NCBI GenBank assembly: GCA_947034885.2
Contig: OX344756.2
Location: 14,194,098-14,258,097, forward strand
Length of the DNA: 64,000 nt
DNA from: Thuidium tamariscinum
Lineage: Eukaryota > Streptophyta > Bryopsida > Hypnales > Thuidiaceae
Direction: 5' to 3'
The translations under genes and the position numbers were made by a program. Within the stretch, counting starts at the first letter, position 1. Each line of letters begins with the position of its first letter. The notes under the pieces are model-generated. The model made no database searches, was not told where the DNA came from, and was given only the letters and a program-made list of their open reading frames with translations. Positions 55,889 through 64,000 of this stretch are shown piece by piece.

Positions 55889-56546
55889 TTAACCCGTAAA
55901 TGCCCAAGACACCCAAAAGTGGTGTCGAAGAACCTTTGAAGTTAAATAAAACCTTACCAAAATTCTATTTTTAGTAGTTTATATTTTTGGAAGATTCTTT
56001 TTGAAGTCTAGTTTTAGCATCAATAATCCAATTTTGAAAATGAATGATTATGATTTTCCTATTCAAGATTTAGTGCAAGGGTAACCATTGCCATCTTGAC
56101 ATTCCGTAGTGTTAAGGACTCTTGGAAATGAGACTCAAATACACTAGGTCTTAGAGAAAAAATCACACTAAAAATTCATTTAAAAAACCTTGTAGAGTAG
56201 ATTTTGAGAAGCCATAAATTGATTGGGGTTATGCTTATTAGGCCCTTCAACCTCATATATTTTCAGTGACAAACTTTTTAGATTTGACATGCAAAAAGAG
56301 AGCTCAAAGATTTTCATAGTTTTACATCCTCATGATTAAACATTATAATCTTTCAATCCATAAGTGATATTGTTGTGTTTTCTTTTCCTATGTCATCTCT
56401 AACATGTCTACTTTGAATTTGTATAATTACAATTTTTTTTTAAATTGATTCAACTTATCAAAATGTTGGATTTTTGTTCAATTTAGAGCAAATTCCAAGA
56501 AGCTCAAAATAGGCCTTGAGTATTTAGGGCAGGATTTAGGGGTTAA
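55889..56546 (+). mobile_element. TTAA-flanked MITE (family T), copy T7
   Basis: Begins TTAACCCGTAAATGCCCAAG and ends GGATTTAGGGGTTAA, 650 bp inside. It is colinear with T6 at 47220-47877 (shared TTTTTGGAAGATTCTTTT-like and CAAATTCCAAGAAGCT blocks). Confidence 0.8.
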
Positions 56547-58127
56547 AGCCAATCAAGGCTCACGATGGGGCCCAAAGCCCCCTTTCAGGAGAAAAGGAAT
56601 ACAGAAAATCTATGCAAGACAAGAGGAACCCTAAGTTCCAAGTCCCTTCTCCCAAGGTACAAAACAACGACATTCTTCAAGAAGCAATCTAGAACAAGAA
56701 TAGTGTGACGATGAAGCTCTGTCTAGCTTTGCAATATTAGTTTTATTGCTGGAAAATACTAAAAGACTAAATAAAGGGGAAATTAAACAAAATTATTGAA
56801 ATAAAATAAATAGTGAACTCAACAAAGTTTGCTTAGGCAACCCTCCTTAGCTAGCCAAGGGTCCACCTAGATCCTAGGTAGCCTCCATTCCTTGATAAAA
56901 TAGGGTCTGCCCAAACGGCCCCCCCAAGCAAATGTTTATTTGTGCAGTAGATAAAATTTGGAAATAGAGATCGAAAACCCACCAAATTGATGCCATGGAC
57001 TCTGTCTATAAGGACAGAGCCAATAAACATTTGACTTATCTTTATCCTAACTTTTAGCATCTATGTCTGAGATATTTGGATGATTTTCATCCTCTTTGGT
57101 AACTTGCAGTGGTGAACTTGTCACTGATGACAATTGAATCTTGTTTTAGAGTGATGCATACATTGTAAGGTCTGTGAATTTCAAGCAAGGCCAAACTTTA
57201 AATATGATGTGCTTTTTTATGTGTGTTTTTGACATATATGGCACAGATGCAATTTTCCACAACATAGGACGCAACAAAGATCTTGTATTATCGATCGTGT
57301 TTAGGAGGAAGATAATCTCAATTCTTCAATTCATAAGCTAAAATCTTGCAAACTATAATGGCAAATGTCTGGAAATTTTAATCTCTCGCTATCCAAGATC
57401 TGCAAATAATTGTTACTTCATAAGTAGGGTTACAGTTTGCTTAAAAAAATTCATTGTGGAATACTTTGAAATAAAACATACAAAACATAAATTTAGATTT
57501 GTATACATTTTTAAAATTTTGGCATTAGTGAAAGCAAAATCCACTGCAAAAAAATAGATATAAGAATAATTCCTCATCACCAAGCAATCCATCTAGGATT
57601 TGAAGATAGACTACAATAGATTCGAAAGCAAAGCCAAATTAGTTCATGAAACAATCTGAGTCCCAAGTTTCCCCTGCTCAAATGTATGTGCTCCATCTGG
57701 CCAACCAAGATTCAACTCTGCATACATGCTTAGTCTGGCCAGCATGAAATTTACTAAAAACTTCTCACAATTATTCTTGACGGAGCATTATCAATGCTTC
57801 ATAGTGCAAACACACAACACCTTCATCCTGCTACCACACTCTACAATACGGTAAAAACATCGAACCGATCCAAAAGAGGCTACAAATCCAAGGAACAAAC
57901 TTACCCCATCGGGACTCTTCTTTGGCTTTTCCTTACAGTTTCATCAACAAACCAACTGAAGGAAAGTAATCACCCCCTGCAACAAAAGAAGATACCGGTA
58001 GGACAAAGGAACAGAGAAACACTAACATCCAACCCAACTGTAATTCTTCTTCTCACTTCACGCCAGTTTTTTTTGTTTCAAAACCCAAGTGCCAAAGCCT
58101 AACTTCACTGCAAAAGGGCAGAGAAGT
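56547..58127. other. Intergenic DNA, possibly 3' to copy C
   Basis: About 1.6 kb of mixed composition, becoming less AT-rich after 57.6 kb. No coding feature is recognised. If copy C is transcribed, its 3' UTR would lie here. Confidence 0.35.
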
Positions 58128-58658
58128 TCAGGGCCAGGTTTCATCCGCAATCTTGGGAAGGAGTTCGTAGCTCCCGTTGCTTTTTCTCGGCAGCGGCCCC
58201 AGCAGAACACCATCATCAAAACGTGCATGAGCAAGACCGGGGGGGAAAAGGAACCCTGCTACCGGAGCAATGACTGGGCCTGCCCTGCGGACACGCGCGC
58301 CGTCCATCTGCGGTGGTACTGCTTCGTTAACGACCGCTGCCGCGCCGTCGGCAACTGCCACGCCGTCTACCTGCGGCACTGCATCGTTTCCGCCTGCGGC
58401 TCCTGCATTCGCCTGGGCCATTGCGAAGTTCGACTCTCTCTCCGCTTTGCACAATTCGGTGATCTGATGGACGTCTTCTCCTACAAAGACAAAAAATTTG
58501 TCATCAACAATGGGATCTATACAAGTCGACACACCCAAAGGAAAAATCTGCCAACTTTCAAACAAAGTCTTCTTCTTCAATTCGATCACAACAGCGGGTG
58601 TAGAAGAACGAATCCGTGCAGCCCTGCATTCCAACGCAAATGGAACATCGGCACTCAA
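58128..58658 (-). CDS. Small Ala-rich protein, family member C
   Basis: The longest open frame is 176 codons, ending TGA at 58128. Two starts are plausible: the first ATG, or Met80 (58419-58421), which matches the start position in copy D and gives 97 residues. From Met80, residues 1-50 are rich in Ala, Val, Gly and Asp. RFD is at 67-69, GPLPRKS at 75-81, then NGSYELLPKIADETWP. The block aligns with copies A and B. The N-terminal extension (CRAARIRSSTPAVVIELKK) resembles the repeated units at 58990-59600, so it is either coding or derived from the amplified upstream sequence. No known domain, signal or membrane segment is seen. The function is unknown. Confidence 0.5.
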   Translation of the reverse strand: MSADVPFALECRAARIRSSTPAVVIELKKKTLFESWQIFPLGVSTCIDPIVDDKFFVFVGEDVHQITELCKAERESNFAMAQANAGAAGGNDAVPQVDGVAVADGAAAVVNEAVPPQMDGARVRRAGPVIAPVAGFLFPPGLAHARFDDGVLLGPLPRKSNGSYELLPKIADETWP

Positions 58659-58990
58659 ATTTAAATCCTAGTGAAGCGCGAGTCGTGGACTGCAAGGGAT
58701 TATCAAAATATTTCCATTCATTCACTGACTAGAAAATTCATTCGAGGAGTGCGTTTGCAGAGTGGACGAGCCTGTGAACGGTTAAAATCGCTGCGATTCT
58801 GGCGCTAAATTTCTGGGTACCCAAAACTAGTAAACTACCTAGCTAGCACAGGAACAGAAATTCGGTCCAAGCCACGCCTCCCGAATGAGGGAGCTAAAGT
58901 GGTGAATTTCACGAATATAACCAAATTGACGCTACAAGTTGGAATACAAAGAATAGAGTGTGAAGGAGCTGGAGAAGGACAAAGCATGAA
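58659..58990. other. Upstream region of copy C
   Basis: Homologous to 55110-55450 upstream of copy D (shared CATTCACTGACTAGAAAA, GCAGAGTGGAC and GATTCTGGCGCTAAAT). A promoter is plausible but no motif stands out. Confidence 0.45.
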
Positions 58991-59600
58991 GATGGCGGCG
59001 AAGTACTCGCAGATTACTCAAAGTACCTCTGCGAAGCGACACAGCCAAAGCTAAAATCCGCGCACTTCACCCAGAAAGTTTCTTCAACTTCGATCACAGC
59101 GGGTTCAGAAGAAAGAATCCAAGCAACCCTGTACGTATCCCAACGCACATGGGCAAGAACTAGGAGCCCGAATTGAAGATGGTAGACGAAGTATTCGCAG
59201 ATTACTCGTGAAGCGACACAGCCAAAGCAAAAAATCCGCCCGCTTCGCCCAGAAAGTTTCTTCAATTTCGATCAGAGTAGGAGCGGAAGAACTAATCCAA
59301 GCAACCCGGTATCCCAATGCGAACGGGCAAGAACTTGGAGCCCGAATCGAAGATGGTAGACGAAGTACTCGCAGATTACTCAAAGGACAAAGCATGAAGA
59401 TGGTGGCCAAGTGCTCGCAGATTACTCAAAGTTCCCCGTGAAGCGACACAGATAAAGCAAAAAATCCGCCCACTTTGCCTAGACGCCCACTTTGCCTAGA
59501 AAGTACCTTGGGCTTCGATCACAGCGGAAGCAGAAGGACGAATCCGAGCAACCCTGTATCCCAACGCAGATGGGCAAGAACTCGGAGATTACATTCGGAG
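58990..59600 (-). repeat. Tandem partial copies of the copy C 5' region
   Basis: GAAGCGACACAGCCAAAG-like sequence recurs at about 59034, 59211 and 59439, and a CGATCACAGCGGGAGCGGAA-like block recurs at about 59092, 59269 and 59516. On the minus strand the units read VAWILSSEPAVIEVEETF and variants, matching the N-terminal extension of the copy C ORF. The last unit contains an in-frame stop. ORFs of 77-101 codons here are read-throughs of the repeat. Confidence 0.65.
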
Positions 59601-59780
59601 CTCAAATTCAAATCCCAGTGAAGTGTAAGTTGCATTGTGCACTTGGTGCGGAATGATCAATACGCTGCCACTCATTAACTGACTAGAAAATACGTTCGCC
59701 GAGTACATTTTCAGAGTGAATGAGGAAAAGATCCATTCCAGCGCTAAATGTTTTGTGACCCAAAACTCGTACAGGTATAG
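59600..59780. other. Second copy of the upstream block
   Basis: Repeats the order seen at 58660-58870 (AAATCCCAGTGAAG, CATTAACTGACTAGAAAA, CCAGCGCTAAAT, GACCCAAAACT), so the whole upstream segment of copy C was duplicated. Confidence 0.55.
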
Positions 59781-60287
59781 AATTTCGATGGTGTCGAACG
59801 GCACCTACCAAGAGTGCTACAATGGAAAAATTCACCAATGAAACCAAATTGACCATACAAGCTGGAATAGGATGGCAAGCACGAGAGAGAGTCAGAGAGG
59901 TAGCTGTTTAGAAGTGCAAACACTGATCGTTACCAGCCCCGAAGCGAAGAATTTCGATGGTGTCGAACGGCACGTACCAAGAGTGCTACAGTGGAAAAAT
60001 TCACCAATGAAACCAAATTGACCATACAAGCTGGAATAGGATGACAAGCACGAGAGAGAGGTAGCTGTTTAGAAGTGCAAACACTGATTGTTACCAGCCC
60101 CGAAGCAAAGAATTTCGATGGTGTCGAACCGCACGTATCAAGAGTTCCCCAATGGAAAAATTCACCAATGAAACCAAATTGACCATACAAGCTGGAATAG
60201 GATGGCAAGCACGAGAGAGGTTATACAGCGGAGGTACCTGTTTAGAAGTGCAAACACTGATCGTTACCAGCCCCAAAGCGAAGATGC
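59781..60287 (+). repeat. Tandem triplication, about 165-bp units
   Basis: Units start with AATTTCGATGGTGTCGAAC at 59781, 59950 and 60111 and are nearly identical, through CACCAATGAAACCAAATTGA and GTTACCAGCCCCGAAGC. The third unit has an extra TTATACAGCGGAGGT. Copy D has a single, diverged unit. Confidence 0.9.
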
Positions 60288-60690
60288 GTGAGTGCAGACT
60301 TGCTACTTAAACAGACGGAGGAGAACAAAGTGTGCAGGACCCATGGCAAAGCTCAAAAGTTGGAGTGCACTTAAGTTTAATACTCTCGGAAAACCAAGTA
60401 ACTTACTCCCAGAGCCGGGATGAACACGCCCAGAGAGGAAGGTGCGATGAAATGGCGGTGGGCCCTGGTGGTGCCATGGCGAGGCCGCGGTGGTGCCCTG
60501 GCTGGGCCTGGTAAATAATCTCGGAAAAGCAAGGTTCCCCAATATCGTAAAATGCGCGAGAACGTATACGAGGAGAGCGTATACAAGAGGTGTAAGAGTC
60601 GGTATGTGATGAGTTATACGGTACAAGGAGGCATCGGAAGGTATCCATCCATTCCGTACCTTAAAGATCCAGAAAAGTTTTTATATGAAT
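60288..60690. other. Island edge
   Basis: A GC-rich patch near 60440-60510 (TGGCGGTGGGCCCTGG) gives overlapping ORFs on both strands without motifs. Nothing is called. Confidence 0.35.
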
Positions 60691-60757
60691 TATGAATTAA
60701 AAAATTATAGAAACCGATTTTTACTTATATTTTGATTGTGGCAATGGCATAAGGCAC
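60691..60757 (+). mobile_element. Decayed Helitron-like 3' end
   Basis: TTGATTGTGGCAATGGCATAAGGCACAATAGT resembles the hairpin-plus-CTAG ends at 3773 and 23118, with both the stem and CTAG mutated. The preceding AAAAAATTATAGAAACCG also matches the family. Confidence 0.4.
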
Positions 60758-60770
60758 AATAGTATGAGAT

Positions 60771-61425
60771 GGTGCTTGCATATTGTTTTGGAATGAGAAA
60801 TTTAAGAAATTAAAAAAAATTATTGTTGAATTTTTAAGTGTAGAAGTTGCTTTTTATTGGGTTTGATGGTATCTTCACTTTTAAATGAAAGTGGAGAAAC
60901 TACATTTTTAGGAGTAGTTTTGTCTTGTAAAAACTTTATTGAGTCTTGATGGTAGTCAAAAGGAAGATTTTAGATTCTTTCAATATGCAATTTTAAAAAA
61001 CAACATGAACAACTATGAATTTTCAATATGTTAGAAATGGTTTTATTCCAAATTAACCTTCAACAATCATGAGTTGAGACTTGAAACTAAGGTAGGAGGT
61101 TCATAAATGAACCATCTAAAGGTTGAAGCTAAATTGTAGAGAGGTGAAACTTTTTGGAATATTTGTTAGTAAATTTTCCTTGAAAGACAAATGGAATTGA
61201 AATCTAATCTAAATTGTCTTACTTTTTGGAGCTTTGTAGAATTAGTTATTGAATTTTGAAGTTGAAATGACATAGAACTCTAAAATGGACCACCTCCTAA
61301 AAAAATAATTTTTTTGAACTTTGTTGAAGTTTATGAAAAAGAAACATGTACAAATAGTGTACGTTTAAGGATGTGGTTCATTTTAGAGTGTAAGTGCTTT
61401 TAGAACCTCTTCCTTTATATGTTGA
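60771..61425. other. AT-rich intergenic DNA with a short family Y-like MITE
   Basis: At 61277-61389 inverted ends CTCTAAAATGGACCAC and GTGGTTCATTTTAGAG bound about 113 bp, similar to the outer repeat at 1217-2258. The rest is unassigned. Confidence 0.5.
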
Positions 61426-62156
61426 GGGTGATTGCAAGAAAGGGCTGTACTATTTGGCATCACAATCGAAGTGACTTTCATGCCATTGGTTATAACTTTG
61501 GGGGAATTAAGCTTATTTACTTGAAACTTTTATTGAAGATGGCCAACTTGATAGTAATAAGGTTCCTTATTTTTCAAAAATTTACAAAAAACATTTTTTC
61601 ATTAAGCTAATTTGTCACACTTTGCAATTTAGGGTTTTTTAGTACTATGGAGTATCCAAAATTAGTGATGTAAACTTGAAATTTATGTGGTCTACTCCTA
61701 CACTAGAGATTCATGTGTCCACAAAAAAGAATTAAAAAAACATTATTTTATATCTTCTACATTCATGCAAATAGGGACTTCTTGCGCATGCAATTTTGAA
61801 CATTGAAAATAGTTTCAAAATCATTTTTTTGGTGAAATCTCATCACCATCAATCCTTCTCAAATTGATAATTTTTATTTTATTTTAAAATGTCTTTTCCT
61901 ATTTTTTTACAAATTATTATGGAAAAAATGTAGAATTGCTCATTTTCATGATATTTTGCACGTGTCTAGTTCACCTAATTAGAAAATTTTCCTACACTTT
62001 TCCTTCATAGGGTACCTTCTTTTTCAATAAATATACATTGAACATATTTTTAATTTTTTTTTTAAATTATTTTTCTATTTTTAAAGTACTCCCAAAAAGA
62101 AATGAGTACTATTCCAAAATGAGACAAAAAACGGGAGGCCTTTCTTGCAATCACCC
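61426..62156 (+). mobile_element. Family G MITE, copy d
   Basis: Begins GGGTGATTGCAAGAAAGGGC and ends GCCTTTCTTGCAATCACCC, 731 bp, with flanks TTGA and TTTA. Confidence 0.8.
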
Positions 62157-64000
62157 TTTAGTCATAGGTCTATATAAATTGGTATTAGAACCAAGTCATA
62201 ATTAAATACAACTACATGATTTCTTTAACCCCTGTAAAACAATTAGTTGTCAACTATATGAACAATTGGAAACTTAGGGAGGTTACTATGAAGTCAATTC
62301 CCAATGGATGAAAGTGAAATTCCTAATAAAGATGCACATTTTATAAGCTTTCTGAATATACAATTTATTTTCAAATTCAGTATCCAAGTCAAAAGTTATC
62401 AAACTCCAAAGTTTACATGCAACTTAGGCAGTGTGATAATTGAGAAGGCAAGCAATCACGCAACATTTGAAGTTTTTTTCATTAATTTTAAACGCTTGTA
62501 TCTTGCAATCTATGAAGTCAAATGAGCTGAAATTTTTGTACACTTTCTCATTATAGTAAGGTAAAACAATCGATTGTAGTCAAATTTGGAGTCTACCCTC
62601 ATGCCATTGCTAAATTTTTTCAAATTTTTTTTCAAATAAAGACAAGTATGAGAAATAGTGTAAGCAATTGAAATTATATTTTTCAAACAAAGTATGCATT
62701 TGTTAACGATATTTGAAGTGATTGTCCAAAAGAATGAGTAGGCTATCCTACAACCAACAAAAACTGTATTCAATATCCTCATCTTAATCACCTGAAGCAG
62801 TTGTAAAAAATTCTAATGTAGAAGGCCATGAAAAGTCACTTCCTACAATGATTTACACTAAAAAAGTATGGTGTTCCTAATGAGTTCACTAATCACTCCA
62901 TTGGTGTCAAATTAAACACTGATTGTAGCTAAAAATTTTTGATGGTGGATCATTAGGTGTCCACTATGGGTCATCTCACTACAATGGGTTGTTTTACCTT
63001 AATGCAAAGAAATAATGTGTGGTTGAAAATGAAAAGAAAATTACATAATCTACTCAATGTCCTAGAAATGAAAAGCTTTGTTTTGACCACTGGAATTTTG
63101 ATTCTTAAAAAAATGAAATCTTGTAAAAATATTAAAATTTTACCCGTATAATTGTTATATTTTGCACATCTTTTGTGTACGAGATGTTCTTGGGTGTGTT
63201 AAAACACCTCCATTATCTTTGAAAATTGGCATGGAAGTAACTAATATAACTACCTAGCCAATGGTTTAAATTCCCAAAGTTGCATAGTACCTCTTTCTTT
63301 ATAAAGTGAAGTCGAACTATGTTGAACTTAATGAAAATTAAAGGGACAAAAATTTGTTTTCTTCTACCTTTGAATGCTATGAAACTTCTATTCATGTGGT
63401 CAAATGGTCTAAAGTTCTTAATCAAAATTCCCATAGTACTCTAGTGCAAATTTGAGCAATTTAGAGTTTGTAAAATGTTGTTCTATTTCAATTATCTTCA
63501 ACACATTAAAAGTGACTGTTTTGAACACATTTTGTGGAAAAAAAAAGTCAAAAAAACTCTAGGAGTTTTAACATTGCAATATGGCATGTTGATTTCCAAA
63601 ATTGCTCAAGATTTATTCTATATAGATTTGTCACCTAGTTGTCCAATTGTTGTATGCTACATGGGACTATGGGAGGTGCATGCATTGTTTGGTGAATGAT
63701 TTGTAGATTTTCATTTTGTCTCATTTGATTAAGAGTCTCTTCATGTTGTCTAGTCTTACTATTATTAATTATAAAGGGCTTATTATCCTTGAAATCAATT
63801 TTTTTTGGTTTTATAATAGAAATATCTCACATAGATGCACACAAAGATGGTTTTGAGTGCAAGTTGAAATCCATCTAATTTGGATTATTAGTTTAAAATT
63901 ATTATTATGTCCTAGTTTGTTTTTTTCCCTTTCAAATTGGCCAAGACAAGGCAATAAGATGGAAGTACAACAATACAACATGGTTAGAAATCTCGAATGG
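62157..64000. other. AT-rich intergenic DNA
   Basis: About 1.8 kb with no gene, repeat boundary or regulatory signal recognised. The ORFs are short and motif-free. Confidence 0.45.

Noticed and set aside
1240..56546. TTTAGGG-like words at family T ends read as telomere repeats
   Set aside because: Only one unit occurs per end, always at an element boundary on TTAA. No tandem TTTAGGG array exists.
59014..59441. ORFs of 77-101 codons upstream of copy C
   Set aside because: They are read-throughs of tandem repeat units on both strands.
1..64000. tRNA, rRNA or CRISPR features
   Set aside because: I found no cloverleaf-compatible box A/box B pair, no rRNA-like core and no regularly spaced repeats with unique spacers. 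A tRNAscan-SE and Infernal run would be decisive.

Overview
The window is nuclear plant DNA, mostly AT-rich and intergenic. The evidence is an intact plant-type Ty1/copia retrotransposon primed by initiator methionine tRNA, a 5'-truncated LINE with a plant zf-RVT-like tail, Stowaway elements with CTCCCTCCGTCCC ends, CACTA-type and PIF/Harbinger-type MITEs, and Helitron-like 3' ends. I cannot place the species. No rRNA, tRNA, CRISPR array or recognisable multi-exon host gene was found.

Layout. 0.2-15.3 kb is a mosaic of short non-autonomous DNA transposons. Two families dominate here and across the window. Family G has about 15 copies of roughly 730 bp, begins GGGTSATTGCAAGAAA, and has 4-bp target duplications. 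Family T has eight copies plus an orphan end, begins TTAACCCCTAAA, and always sits on TTAA. 16.3-19.2 kb is a less AT-rich island with a small minus-strand ORF (copy A). 19.1-20.8 kb carries two LINE insertions with exact target duplications. 20.9-24.9 kb is a nest of transposons whose order can be read from split target duplications. 26.1-31.5 kb is more MITEs, including two Stowaways. 31.7-40.5 kb is a second island with ORF copy B and a young copia element (32551-37648) about 560 bp upstream of it on the same strand. 40.6-50.9 kb is again mosaic, including two neighbouring CACTA-type hairpins. 51.5-54.6 kb holds an old degenerate array and a 177-bp tandem repeat with an inverted monomer. 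54.6-60.7 kb is a third island with a broken copy D, an open copy C, and tandemly amplified upstream sequence. 60.7-64 kb is AT-rich with one more family G copy.

Coding content. The only protein of recognised function is the copia polyprotein. A, B, C and D encode related small Ala/Gly-rich proteins, all on the minus strand and all in less AT-rich islands, sharing an RFD...GPxP(K/R)(K/R) C-terminal block. I do not recognise the family. D is broken by a nonsense codon and a frameshift.

The most unusual content is the two high-copy MITE families. Family T behaves like a TTAA-targeting transposon (piggyBac-like or Sola3-like), and family G has the 4-bp duplications expected of Sola- or Ginger-like elements. 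Neither encodes a transposase in the window.
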